This document shows positions 51,287-62,654 of a stretch of DNA of 64,000 nucleotides, in pieces. The stretch comes from Homarus americanus (Eukaryota > Arthropoda > Malacostraca > Decapoda > Nephropidae): positions 101,001 through 165,000 of the forward strand of contig NW_024711888.1 in assembly GCF_018991925.1 (NCBI RefSeq). The letters are read 5' to 3'. How positions within the stretch are numbered: the first letter of the stretch is position 1; each line of letters opens with the position of its first letter. The notes under the pieces are model-generated. The model had not been told where the DNA came from, ran no database searches, and was given only the letters and a program-made list of their open reading frames with translations. The translations under genes were made by a program, and so were the position numbers.

Positions 51287-52635
51287 GCTAAACCACAATG
51301 CTTTAAAACAATAAGAATATAAGTATTTAATAAATGGGTATAGTAAAAACCCTTAATAAAACTCTAATAACAAGTTATTAAAGAGAGTGTGTTAAGACCG
51401 TGTCATATGTTTCTATTATTTTTTATAACATGCTTCCATGTTGTTCCTTATTATTCCTGTAATGATGTGTTATATTTACTATTATATAATCTAGTCACCT
51501 TACCCTGTGCTGTTAAGGTTTTAACTGTTATTATTTGTTCAAGCCCATCTTATTTCTTCATTTAGTATTCTAACAAGCATTCTTTGTTTCTCTAACGACC
51601 ATCTGCATCGTTAAACGACCCATGTTTCACAGGCTGGTCTCATTGGCGGGAGCAGACCCTATATATAGTAGTCCACCAACAGACAGAGTTCAGTCCAGTC
51701 CTCTTGTCATTCAGTTCACGTTCGTTTGAGTGACACTTGTCACCTGTTACTTATACTTAAATTTATTTCTGTGTTGTTCCTGTCACCACCAATGTGGTAT
51801 ATCTATGTGAGTACCTATTTATGTCTCTTATGTGTCCATCAGGGCTTGCTTAGTTACATTTAAGTAATTCAGTATTGTTTGACTATAGTTAATTTGAGTG
51901 TTAGTTATTTTATATGTTTATGCAGTGTTAACGTAACCCAATGCTTTATTTTTATTCTTTTGATGTTTCGATGTTTTAGTAGCATTTGTGTCTTAAAAGT
52001 TTCGATGGTGAATAAATTTGTTGTGACAGCCTACGAGGCTCTTTATTGTGTTAATATTTAATTTAATTAAATTCTAAAGGTTTACTTTATTTATTTTTAT
52101 TCCCTTTTGATTTACTTCACTTTTTTTTGTTTGGTTACGCCTAGAACCTGGATATTAAAGTAAATTAAGAGACGGCGTAACAAGAGACAGAGAGAGAAGT
52201 AAAGAAGAAGTAGAGAGAGAGAGAGAGAGACCCCTCTTATAAAACATACACAGTACAAACTCGGAGGTCAGGGCAGGACAGATCGAGAAGTACAAGTCAT
52301 TAATCCTAGGGAAAAGAAAACGAGATGTCAGGCTACAAAAGAAAGGGGAGGGGGACGAAAAGGGGGAGGAGGAGGACAAAGAGGAGGAGGAGGACAAAGA
52401 GGAGGAGGAGGACAAAGAGGAGGAGGAGGACAAAGAGGAGGAGGAGGACAAAGAGGAGGAGGAAGAGGAATAGTTCGTCTTGACCCATCGTATAAAAATA
52501 AACTCCACAGGAAAAAATCTTAGCCAGGAGGAGGACAACAGAGGCCAGGAGGACAGTAATGGCGTCAACACTCGCCTCTGGCCTGGAGATCCTTGACAAT
52601 AGTGGTCCAGTCAAGAGATAAATAATGGCCGGCGA

Positions 52636-52691
<56 letters not shown>

Positions 52692-52786
52692 AATAATAAT
52701 AAAATTGAATAGGTTTTTATTAAGGGTTTTTACTATACCGATTTATTAAGTACTTATATTCTTATTGTTTTAAAGTATTGTGGTTT

Positions 52787-52790
<4 letters not shown>
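51287..52790. mobile_element. 1.5-kb inverted-repeat element
   Basis: Arms of about 100 bp are inverted copies: 51287-51390 starts GCTAAACCACAATGCTTTAA, and the complement of 52790-52685 starts GCTAAACCACAATACTTTAA. Over the first 73 bases I count three differences, and the match resumes at TTATTAAAGAGAG at the inner end. (CA)n flanks the left arm and (GT)n the right. The roughly 1.3-kb core has a TATA box and initiator but no protein recognised. It could be a foldback or MITE-like element, a solo LTR caught between inverted repeats, or a simple local inverted duplication. Confidence 0.6.
51660..51720 (+). promoter_or_regulatory. TATA box plus arthropod initiator
   Basis: TATATATAG at 51660 is followed by TTCAGTCC; the A of TCAGT (51692) lies 32 bases after the TATA start. 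That is the usual spacing, and TCAGT is the arthropod initiator. Downstream are TTCAGTTCACG and, at 51792, an ATG with a donor-like TAT/GTGAGT at 51807. This could be a promoter or the R start of an LTR. Transcription is not shown. Confidence 0.45.
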
Positions 52791-52839
<49 letters not shown>

Positions 52840-52869
52840 TATTTATCCGTCTGATCTTTGATCTCTTAT

Positions 52870-53350
52870 TGCTTCCTTCCCATCTACTCCATTCTAATAT
52901 CGTTTTTCCTCTCCCATTCCTCCCATTTCTTCTATTTTTACCCTTCCCTCCCTCTACATTTCTTTCTTTTCTACATTTCACTCTCCCTCATTTCTTCCCC
53001 ATCCCTCTCTTATTCACCCCCTCCCTCTCCTCCTTCCCTTATTTCTACCCCTCCCTCTCCTCCTTCCCTTATTTCTACCCCTCCCTCTCTTATTCACCCC
53101 CCTCCCCCTCCTCCTTCCCTTATTTCTACCCTCCTCTTATTCACCCCTCCTCTATCTACCTACTCCCCTCCCCCACCTACCTCCTCTCCTCCCCCACCTT
53201 TACCTCCTCCTCCTCCCCCCACCTTTACCTCCTCCCTCCCCCACCTTTACCTCCTCTCCCTCCCCACCTTTATCTCCTCCCTCCCCCCACCTTTACCTCC
53301 TCTCCTCCCACCTTATCTCCTCCCTCCCCCCACCTACTATTCCCTCCCCC
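52870..53350. repeat. Pyrimidine-rich repeats after exon C
   Basis: Plus-strand CTCCCCCACCTTTACCTCCT units, about 21-27 bp, densest at 53170-53340, grading into simple C/T-rich DNA with a CTTATTTCTACCCCTCCCT sub-repeat at 53030-53130. On the gene strand the unit reads TAAAG/GTGGGGGAGG, resembling the exon C junction CAAAG/GTGAGTGGGGGAGG. Confidence 0.8.
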
Positions 53351-53356
53351 ACTCAC

Positions 53357-53547
53357 CTTTGTTGACAATATCCCTTCTCCATATGGACCGGTGAAGATAT
53401 CATGTGTGATGGTGCCTGCCTTCTGACGGCGTGACCTCCACACGATTAACAGGATAGCCGACACTAGCAGGATGATCACGGCGACCAGCACCCGATCACC
53501 AGGCCACGTACCCTGACCCCGCGGCTGATCAGGGATGTCCGTCACAA
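53357..53547 (-). CDS. Ddr: Ddr exon C: transmembrane helix
   Basis: Exon of 191 nt (2 + 63 codons), acceptor CCCTAACAG, donor AACAAAG/GTGAGT. About 22 residues of extracellular stalk (DIPDQPRGQGTWPGDR) precede a hydrophobic helix, VLVAVIILLVSAILLIVW, followed by the basic stop-transfer sequence RSRRQK. This fixes the topology: exons A and B outside the cell, exons D to M inside. The cytoplasmic part (HDIFTGPYGEGIL) has one tyrosine that could be phosphorylated. The intron after this exon begins with repeats resembling its donor (about 53170-53350). Confidence 0.9.
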
Positions 53548-54128
53548 CTGTTAGGGAAGTCATAATTGGGTCATTACTCGATGGTTGATGGTAATTTGAT
53601 GGGTGGGTGGGTGGTGAGTGGTTGGTTGGGTGGGTGAGATGGTTCGGAAGGTGAATGAGAGGGTATATGGGTGGTGGTGGGTGGGTGGTGGATGGTTGGG
53701 ATAGGGTGGTGGTGGGTGGGTGGTGGGATCCTAGGTGAGTTATGAGGTGTAGGGGTTTATAAGGTAAATGGGTGGCTAATATGTTGTTAATGGGTGGCTA
53801 ATAGGACGTTAATGGGTACTTTAATGGGTTATTTGTAATGTAGATGAAGACATGTATGTCTTAATGGGTGTGTTGTGGTAATTAATGGGTTCTGGTTCCT
53901 GTGGCAGTAAGAAGTGTCCTCGCGGTTGTTAATGGGGAAGTAATGGGTTATTCTGACCTACTGATGACTCAAGGAGGAAAGGGAGTATTGTTGGCAACAG
54001 TGTAACTAGGGGCAAGAGAGAGACGACCATGGACAAGAGGAGACCCACGGGGCAAGAGGGGTGAGCCACGGGACAAGAGGAATGATTTACGGGGCAAGAG
54101 TGACCCACGGGGGAGAGGGGAGACTTAC

Positions 54129-54178
54129 CTAGGTTCTTATGGTTCTCCTTGCCGAGGGTCTCCCCGAAGTGGACGTAC
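54129..54178 (-). promoter_or_regulatory. Ddr: Alternative donor segment of exon B
   Basis: Fifty nucleotides between the proximal donor GTACGT and a distal, better-consensus donor GTAAGT (exon end CCTAG at 54129). If included, the frame set by exon A runs through GTSTSGRPSARRTIRT and meets TAG, whose G is the last exon base. Distal use would therefore end the protein before the transmembrane helix, giving a soluble ectodomain or a transcript subject to decay. Confidence 0.4.
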
Positions 54179-54268
54179 CCAGAGGAGGAGTCATTAGGGA
54201 GACGCCCCGGCGGTCTGGCGGGTCGTCGTCCACCCCCGTCTCCACACTGAAGTTACCCTGGGCTGGAG
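54179..54268 (-). CDS. Ddr: Ddr exon B: extracellular juxtamembrane, proximal donor
   Basis: A 90-nt exon (2 + 29 codons + 1) whose start and end phases fit exon A upstream and exon C downstream. The acceptor is CGCCCCGCCAG and the donor is CTGG/GTACGT. The peptide is short, acidic and proline-rich, includes PAQGNFSVETG and VDDDPPDRRG, and has one sequon (NFS). This suits the variable stalk between the discoidin-like domain and the membrane; there is no conserved motif. A stronger-looking donor (CCTAG/GTAAGT) lies 50 nt further on. Using it reads 17 codons ending in TAG exactly at the last exon base (54129). The proximal donor was chosen because only it keeps the frame into the transmembrane exon. 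Confidence 0.6.
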
Positions 54269-54339
54269 CTGGCGGGGCGGAGGACAACTTATTAGAAGAT
54301 TTTTTAGTAAATATTGTTTAATAACTAATTAGCACACAC

Positions 54340-54570
54340 ACACACACACCACCCGGTGCCTCCATGACCAGTGAGGCCATCCAGGGTTGTGGGGTGGTGG
54401 GTTTGGTGTACACCACACCACCCGGTGCCTCCATGACCACATGAGGTCCTTCATCTCAACACCAGAGGACGAGTTACTACACCACGTGAACACCACACCA
54501 CCCGGTGCCTCCATGACCACGTGAGGTCCTTCATCTCAACACCAGAGGACCTTGTTACTGCACCACGTGG
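54340..54570. repeat. 70-bp tandem repeat, about three copies
   Basis: Units share CACCACCCGGTGCCTCCATG, ACCACRTGAGGTCCTTCATC and TCAACACCAGAGGAC. They lie just upstream of the exon B acceptor. Confidence 0.85.
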
Positions 54571-54599
54571 CATACATGACCTCACACAGCATGGCAACA

Positions 54600-54786
54600 G
54601 ACCAGCCCGGGCCATCAGCTGCAAACTATAATAATTTGTATGTTTAATTCATGTTCCTTCTCCTTTTAGTAATGAAACCTTTTGTTAAACGACCCACTCA
54701 CCCCAGGTCTTTGTATGTAATAAGTCATTTTTGTCTAATGTATATTTTCAGCCTTCGGGCTTCTGTACTTTTTCAATAAACCGTTA

Positions 54787-54842
<56 letters not shown>
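54600..54842 (+). mobile_element. LINE 3' UTR fragment with (ATT)n tail
   Basis: Shares its end with the element at 63160: TATATTTTCAGCC, a short hairpin (AGCCTTCGGGCT), AATAAACCGTTAATT, then about 50 bp of (ATT)n. No coding part remains. It lies in the Ddr intron between exons A and B, antisense to the gene. Confidence 0.8.
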
Positions 54843-55224
54843 ACACATAACAGCGTACAGACAACAACAAAGGTCTCCTGTCGTCTCACCTGCTTCGTCA
54901 TTAACCCAGAGAGTCAGGTGACATTTATTTTATTATTACTTTTTTTAGTATTTTCACTTTAGTTCACCAATAAAAACTTACATTATCAGTTCTCGGGTTG
55001 GAATTGTTGGAACCTTGTAAATTATTTTAAGCTTCTTCAATAATTATTTTAAGCTTCTATAATTATTTTTAGCTTCTTCTATAATTACCTTAGGAACCTT
55101 TGATAATCTGGCGGCGCAAGACTTGAATAATTAATCGTGTTACTCAACTCGTCTCGTCTTGCTGTCAACCTAAGTACAGCCAACACAGTAACTTGTCATG
55201 GTCTTCCTCCATTAATGACGACAC

Positions 55225-55765
55225 CACCAGAGCTCTTGACCAATCACCAGGCTACGACACCACACTACCTAGCTCTTGACCAATCACCAGGCTACGACAC
55301 CACACACTAGCTCTTGACCAATCACCAGGCTACGACACCACACTACCTAAGCTCTTGACCAATCACCAGTCTACGACACCACACTACCTAAGCTCTTGAC
55401 CAATCACCAGGCTACGACACCACACTACCTAAGCTCTTGACCAATCACAGGTTGACGCCGAATCCAGGCTGCCACACAGTTGACATCACAGTTACGCACC
55501 ACCTACCTAAGCTCTTGACCAATCACCAGGCTACGACACCACTACCTAAGCTCTTGACCAATCACCAGGTTACGACACCACACTACCTAAGCTCTTGACC
55601 AATCACCAGGCTACGACACCACACTACCTAGATCTTGACCAATCACAGGCTACGACACCACACAGCTGATCCAGCTAGCACACACTGCTTACTCCCAGCT
55701 GACACCACACACAGTTGCCAATCACACTACCTAAGCTCTTGACCAATCACCAGGCTACACGACTC
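55225..55765. repeat. 45-bp minisatellite
   Basis: About 11 copies of AGCTCTTGACCAATCACCAG plus GCTACGACACCACACTACCTA, with a diverged stretch at 55450-55500 and 55650-55730. Each unit holds CCAAT. It lies in the Ddr intron between exons A and B. Confidence 0.9.
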
Positions 55766-56075
55766 ATCTTTGTTTACATTGACGTCACGGATAGTATTAG
55801 GGATCGTGGTGATAAACTTAAAGAACAGAAAAAGGTTTTAGGTGTTTATTAATGATGACACTTTAGTCGTCGTTCACTTCTTGCACAGCTTAACCGTAGG
55901 GCAATGATGATAACGATGATAACCTAATAAAGACGATGACGATGACGATAACATGATAAGGACGATGATGATAACATGATAAAGACGATGACATGATAAG
56001 GACAATGATGATAACATGATATAGGCGATGAGGATGAAGCCAACAGAAGTCAAAATGATCACAGTGCCAACTTAT

Positions 56076-56079
<4 letters not shown>

Positions 56080-56162
<83 letters not shown>

Positions 56163-56577
56163 CACGCACACACACTGCCAAGATGAACCACGATGAAATA
56201 TAACACTGAAACTCTCATACAGCGGCCGGAGTCATTTATACCGGCCAAGACAACCACCTGTGCCTCGGTGCTGGGGAGAATGTGTTGTGGCTGGGGAGAA
56301 TATGCTGTTGTTGGGGGAGAATATGTTGTTGCTGGGGAGAATATGCTGTTGCTGGGGAGAATATGCTGTTGCTGGGGAGAATGTGTTGCTGGTGGGGAGA
56401 ATATGTTGTTGTTGGGGAGAATATGTTGTTGATGGGGAGAATATCTTGTTGGTGGGGGAGAATATGTTGTTGTTGGGGAGAAAAGATAGTTGGTAGGATG
56501 ATAAAATGAATATATGACATTAATTATTATATGGGAGTCAAGTTATAGGAGGGTAGACATTTACACACACGTTGTCA

Positions 56578-56636
<59 letters not shown>

Positions 56637-56840
56637 CGACAGAGGAATGTTGCTTATTGAAGTTATGTTGTGGTGAACCTCTTTAATGATGCAGGCTCTA
56701 CCACACTAGACCGCCACAGTACACCACCACCGCCACACTACACCACCACCACCGCCACACTACACCACCACCACCGCCACACTACACCACCACCACCGCC
56801 ACACTACACCACCACCACCGCCACACTACACCACCACCAC
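56080..56840. repeat. (CA)n, (GT)n and CACCACCGC repeats
   Basis: (CA)n 56080-56160, (GT)n 56580-56633, and a 20-bp repeat CACCACCACCGCCACACTAC, five copies, at 56725-56830. Confidence 0.93.
56270..56485. repeat. 21-bp minisatellite
   Basis: About ten copies of GGGGAGAATATGCTGTTGCT. Open in three frames, not a gene. Confidence 0.92.
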
Positions 56841-57077
56841 CACCACTTAAGCAAATCCTCGCCACAAAACGGGAAATATCCTGAGTATAAAGAAGGCAGA
56901 GCGTGGGGGGAGGGGCAGTAATTCACAAAGTGCAGGCGGCTCACCTTATTATGCAAAAAGCACAGCTCCACTCTGTGTGTGTCTTTTGTGGTTTAAAATC
57001 CTAAAATCTGAAAATCTGGGGACCCGGAATTAGCCATTCCACCTTGTGTATTTCCTGCCCACACGTACAACCTCTGA

Positions 57078-57440
57078 GGAATAACTCTTTCTCTCCCCCG
57101 AGGTGCAGGGTAGGAGGAGGTCGCCCCCTCCTGCAACACTCGTCCTTCCTGTCGCCCGCAATAAGAGCGTTTTCAAGAATTCTTGCGGTGTTGGAGAGGA
57201 GTTACAACGTGCGGGAGTGTGAGCCTTACTGCAGGAGGGCGTAGGGGCGTGTGTACCGAGTATAGCTCTCTCTGCCCCCCAGAGGTTCCGATAGGTGGAG
57301 GCGCTGTAATAGCACGCTCGTCCTTCGTGTTGGACGCAATAAGGCGCTTTCCGCAGTTTCTCGGGGTATTAGGGAGGTATACGACGTGGTACGAGTCTGG
57401 GTCTTAGTGCAGGAGGGCGTGTGGGCGTGTGTGGCGTGGG
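57078..57440. repeat. Diverged 190-bp tandem duplication
   Basis: Two halves share CTCGTCCTTC, CGCAATAAG-GCGTTT, TTCT-G-GGTRTT, and TG-AGGAGGGCGT-GGGCGTGTG. Both are GC-rich with many CpGs. No coding frame was recognised. Confidence 0.65.
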
Positions 57441-58599
57441 GAGGGCGCGGGACACGGGACATTATGGTTATAAGAAGGGGCAATAAAGGGTGGGTGGTGC
57501 GGTGTGTGGGCATCAGCGGGGCACATCACCGCAAGCTGTGTCCCCGTCTCCCTTGTTACTGCTGCTTTCGCCACTTTCTCTCCATTCTCTCTCTCTCTCT
57601 CGCCCTTTCTTTAATTGCTTCCTTCATTTCCCTCTCTCTCCATTACTACTCCCCCTCCCTCTCACAACTTTCCTCCTTCCTCCCCTCCTCCTCCTCCTTC
57701 CCTCCCCACTGCATCAGCCGTTATTAGTTTCCCTCTTTCTTTCTTCCTGCAATATCTTCTCCTTCTCTCCCCCCTCATCTCCCTTCTCTCCTCCTAATCT
57801 CCCTTCTCCCCCACCCTCATCTCCCTTCTCTCCCCACCCTCATCTCCCTTCTCTCTCTTTCCCTCCATCATAAAGCTCCCAACCCTTCCTTCTAGATAAA
57901 TTCCTCCCTCCCCTCCATCTCCCTCCTTCCTTCCCTCCCTCAATATCCCTCCCACCATCTCCCTCCCTCCTTCCCTCCCTCCCTCCTTCCCTCCCTTCCT
58001 CCCTCCATCTCCTTCCCTCCCTCCATCTCCCTCCTCCCATCCCTCCCTCCTTCCCTCCTCCATCTCCCTCCCTCCCTCCATCTCATCATCTCTGGCTCCT
58101 CTGGTTTACGACGGCCAAAGTGTATAACTTTGTCAGGAAATGATCAACGCCCGGTGACGACTCTCTCTCTCTCTCTCTCTCCCCTCTCTCTCTCTTCAGT
58201 CTCTTTGTCCTTCTCTCACTGTCTCTTTCTTTTCCCTTCCTTCCTTTCCCACCCTCCACGCCTCCCCTTCTTCCCTCTCCCCTCCTCTCTCCCTCCCTCT
58301 CCCGCTCCCTCTCTCCCTCTCCTCTCCCTCACCTAAGAATTAAGTCAAAACAGCCTTGACATTCTGGCCTGGAACTCTTAAGACGTTCATCTCTGGCACA
58401 GTGGAGTGAGAGGCGGAGAGGAGGTGGTCAGGGAGAGGAGGTGAGAGGTGGTCAGAGAGTATGATGTGTTTTTGGCAGCGATACTGAGGAGAGGGAGAGG
58501 AGGGAGAGGGAGGAGGAGAGGAGGGAGAGGGAGGAAAGGGAAGGAATGGAGCCTCAACCTCAATAGACACAGAGCACCTCGGCACACCGTGTGTGTGTG

Positions 58600-59010
58600 T
58601 GTAACGAAGGAAAGGGTGGCGGGACTGGGTGGTCGGGGTGGGTGGGTGGTGAGGGAAGGAAGGGTGGCAGGACTGGGTGGTCAGGGGGTGGGTGGGTGAG
58701 GTGTGGGGTGGGTGGGTGGTGATAGGTGGGTGGCAGGACTGGGTCGGGTGGGTGGGTTGTAGGAAGTGGGACTGGGTGGTCGGGGGTGGGTGGGTGGTAG
58801 GGATAGGTGGGTGGCAGGACTGGGTGGTCAGGGGTGGGTGGTGTAGGATAGGTGGGTGGCGGGACTGGGAGGTCAGGGGTGGGTGGGTGGTAGGGAAGGA
58901 AAGGGTGGCGGGACTGGGTGGTCAGGGGTGGGTGGGTGGTGGGAAGGAAAGGGTGGCGGGACTGGGTGGTCGGGGTGGGTGGGTGGTAGGGATAGGTGGG
59001 TGGCCTTCAT
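58600..59010. repeat. G-rich minisatellite after exon A
   Basis: About nine length-variable units GGTGGCGGGACTGGGTGGTC plus AGGGGTGGGTGGGTGGTAGGGA. It lies about 640 bp downstream of the exon A donor and does not resemble it. A related GGGTGGCGTAGTAGGGTGGT repeat lies at 60125-60300. Confidence 0.85.
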
Positions 59011-59104
59011 CAAGTGGGGTGGTCATTCAAGTTCATCAAATAATCAAGGGTTAGACCACGAAGGACTGGCATTACCTGGACACACCTGTTATTGTACCTG
59101 CCTG

Positions 59105-59163
<59 letters not shown>

Positions 59164-59554
59164 CCTTTCCTCAACTCCCTCCTTATCACCCTACCCCCCA
59201 TTCACCTCCGTCCCCTCCTAACTCCCCGCTGGTTGATTCCTTCCTCTCACTCACTCTTACCTCCTCTTCCTTCTTCTCTTCTCCCTTTTCCACTCTCATT
59301 CCCTCTCGTTTTTGCCTCTGTTATCCCAATTCTTCTACTCCCTGCCCTCTCACTCCACTTCCCCTTTCACCCCCTTCCCTTACTCCACTCCTTCTCTCAT
59401 CCCCCCTCCTCTTACTCCATACCTTTCCCTCTCCTCCACTTCCCTCTCAGTCAACCCAGCTGCAACCTGACTTTACAGATGAGAGCGTGAGAGGCGATCG
59501 AGTGCAGTGCCGGCAGGTTATTCTTCAGGCTGCTGGAGTCACACCTAACCTAAC

Positions 59555-59559
<5 letters not shown>

Positions 59560-59611
<52 letters not shown>

Positions 59612-59978
59612 AACAGGCGTACAGGTGATAGACAGAAATACTCACTGGAGAGGAAGAAGATCTCGGAGATTAGTATCCACTTGGCCTGGAAGAAGAGCTG
59701 GATCTTGACGTACTTGGCCATCCTCTGGTGTAGTTTGATGGTGACGTTACGCCCATATTCTGACACTTGGTCTTGCATGTAGTGATATTCTTCCGTGCCA
59801 CTGAAGTAAATCCTCTGCGCCCGTGAGAAGACCTGTGGGTGGTAATAGGAGGTGGTGGGTGAGAGTGTAAGTTGGGAGAGAGAGAGAGAAGAGAGAGAGG
59901 AAGAGAGAGAGAGAGAGAGAGAGTGTTGATTCTCGGGTTGGTATGGTTCCGGAGGTGCAAACCAAACCTTCCTTCCTT

Positions 59979-60060
<82 letters not shown>

Positions 60061-60771
60061 CTTCCGTCTCCTCATCTATTTATCTATCTTTCTATCTATC
60101 TATCCAGCTATCATGGGCAGAATGATTAGTGGGTGGCAGGGTTGGGTGGCGTAGTAGGGTGGCAGGGTGGGTGGCGTATAGGGTGGTGGGTGGCATATGG
60201 GATGGTGGGTGTTGTGGATGTGGGTGGCATGTAGGGTGGGTGGCGTAGTAGGGTGGTGGGTGTTGTAAAGTAGGATGGTGGGCGGCAGGGTGGGTGGTGA
60301 GCGGCGGGAGAGAGAGTTCAACTTGGGTGATGGACGCACCAATTAAAATATCTGGCAGTAGAACCATGGAACTCCGGCTAATTACACCTAGGAAGGGAGG
60401 GGAGGAGGGGGAGAGGGGGAGGGAGAGGGGGGAGGAGAGACAGCGAGGGGAGAGAGGGAGGAAGAAACGGGTAAAGGAGAGTGTGTGTGTGTAATATTCT
60501 CCACCTCACTGAACAATGGCGACCACATTACTCTGATGAATCTTCCGTTCCCATCACCCATCACCCTTCCCATCACACCATCCTCTCCCCTTCCCATCAC
60601 CCAACCCCTCTGTTTTCCCCATCATCCAACACTTCCTCTTCCTCATCATCCATCTCCTCCCCCCATCACCCATCCTCTCCCATCCCTAGCGTCACCATTC
60701 ATAATTTACCCATTCCACTCGATGGGACGGCGATCAATTTGTGGGTATTTCTTCTGTCTCTGCTGCGCCCT

Positions 60772-60832
<61 letters not shown>
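59560..60832. repeat. Microsatellites around exon A
   Basis: (CTAT)n 59557-59611 just beyond the exon A donor; (GA)n 59875-59925 and (CA)n 59979-60059 upstream of its acceptor; (CT)n 60775-60832. No further Ddr exon was seen. Confidence 0.95.
59646..59832 (-). CDS. Ddr: Ddr exon A: end of discoidin-like domain
   Basis: First Ddr exon visible in the window (62 codons plus one base). It starts in phase 0 after a CCACCCACAG acceptor and ends TCC A before GTGAGT. The translation runs from VFSRAQRIYFS through GRNVTIKLHQ to AKYVKIQLFF and WILISEIFFLS. This is the membrane-proximal strand pattern of the DDR discoidin-like (DS-like) domain, where other members have ARNVTI.LHH, GK.VK and SE..F. An N-glycosylation sequon (NVT) is present. 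It should pair with the collagen-binding discoidin domain encoded upstream, outside the window. No other DDR-like exon was found between here and base 64000. Confidence 0.87.
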
Positions 60833-60835
<3 letters not shown>

Positions 60836-61129
60836 CCCCCCCCTGTCTCTATCTCTCTATCTCACTTCTTCCCTGTGCATCTTTCCTTACCCTCCCCTCC
60901 TCCCTTCCTCTCTCCCCGCCCATTATGCCACAAGGAATATAAATAACCCTCCTCCCTCCCCCTCTCCCTCCCCTCCCTCCTCCCCTCTCCCCCCAACATG
61001 TTGTTCAAAATGTCTTATGTGTGGGGCGGTGAGGGCAGGTGAGAGGAGAGATGAGAGGAGAAGGCGAGTGGGAGGAGGGAGAGAGGAGAGAAAGGATGGG
61101 GAGCAGGAGGGAGGATAATAGATATTTAA

Positions 61130-61560
61130 ATGGGGAGGAAGAGAGAGAGAAAGAGAGAGTTTAATGGGAGTAGTAAGAAATTGGAAGAGGAGGAGGAGGA
61201 TGAGGAGGAGGAGGGAGGAGGGAGGAGGAGGAGGAGGAGGAGGAGGAGGAGGAGGGTGGGTGAGAGGAGGAATGGTCTCTCCTACTCCCCACTAATCATC
61301 GTCTTCCTCCTCCTGACCTCCTCATACTGCCCCAAGTCTTCAAGTGTATGTCATTGAAAAGAAGAAGAAGGAAGAAGAAGAAGAAGAACACACACACACA
61401 CACGGGTAAGGAGGTCGCCAATCCTCAGCCAAGACGGTGTGTGTGTGTGTGAGCTACCTGGTGTTACCCCAGCGTGAGAACTTGTAAACCTGTCCTCTCT
61501 CTCTCAGGAAGAAATACTGAGGGATGTATATATATGAGGGACGGAGGTGTGGTGAAAAAA

Positions 61561-61610
<50 letters not shown>

Positions 61611-62134
61611 CTACCTACACAATATACAAACAAACAGACCCTCCCTCTATACACACACACAAAAAAAATGGTTCCCCTCATGTAACGGATGGCCGGCCCA
61701 AAGGGCCACTAGGCGTAATTTGTTTAGGTGTAGAAGCTGTCGCCAACACAACAACCACACCCTGAGTTAACGAGCTGCATGACCCAGTGTCAAGGAATAG
61801 TCCGAGAAGACCGGACAACTCGCCAACTGCACTGGCTAACCATTACCCGGAACACGACCGCAAATCGATTAACATCCAGGTCCCCAATTACTGCTGGGTA
61901 GACAGAGGCAAATGGCGTAAAAGAAACTTGCCCATAGTTCCCAGCCGGATCGAACCAGGTCCACTCGCTTGCGAGGCGAGCATGCTGACCATTACACCAC
62001 AGGTCGCCACATACACACACCACAATATATAAACACACAGACCCTCCTTTCTCACCCCCACCCCACACAAGGCAAAATAAATAAAATAAATACAATGAAA
62101 CGAGGGGTTGCAGTAATTGGCATGAAGGACAAGT

Positions 62135-62181
<47 letters not shown>

Positions 62182-62417
62182 TTGTTGGAGGGGGAGGATC
62201 TGTAACTGTCATTCTGGCTGGGGTAAATCGTGTGGCTCCTCTAAACAGAGCCGCAGCAATTACTGACAGCCACTAACCCCCACCCTCTCCCCATCCTACC
62301 TGTCTCAGTCCTGGGATTACCTGAGCGTTTTAATTAGTATTGCTTTCTTTATGAGCAGGTGTACAGGTGGGTAGGTATGTCTGTCTGCTGTCTGTCTGTC
62401 TCTCCCTCACTTTATGC

Positions 62418-62460
<43 letters not shown>

Positions 62461-62588
62461 CTTCTCTCTCTCTTTAGTTTCCTTCAATCTCTTTATAATG
62501 GTCTTCCCTATCTCTATATCTTATTTCCTTCTTTTAATTTTAATCTCGCCTCATTTTTTCCTTCACTTTTTCTTTCTTCATTAACTAT

Positions 62589-62654
<66 letters not shown>

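Noticed and set aside
54129..54256. Reading exon B in the third frame (ending NDSSSGYVHFGETLGKENHK) into exon C
   Set aside because: This frame meets TAA just after the acceptor and does not match the phase of exon A; the proximal-donor model needs no frameshift.
61940..62008. tRNA gene with anticodon CGC
   Set aside because: Acceptor stem does not pair and the sequence is continuous with a SINE body found elsewhere.
61790..62212. 140-codon minus-strand frame
   Set aside because: Covers the SINE and a (GT)n microsatellite.
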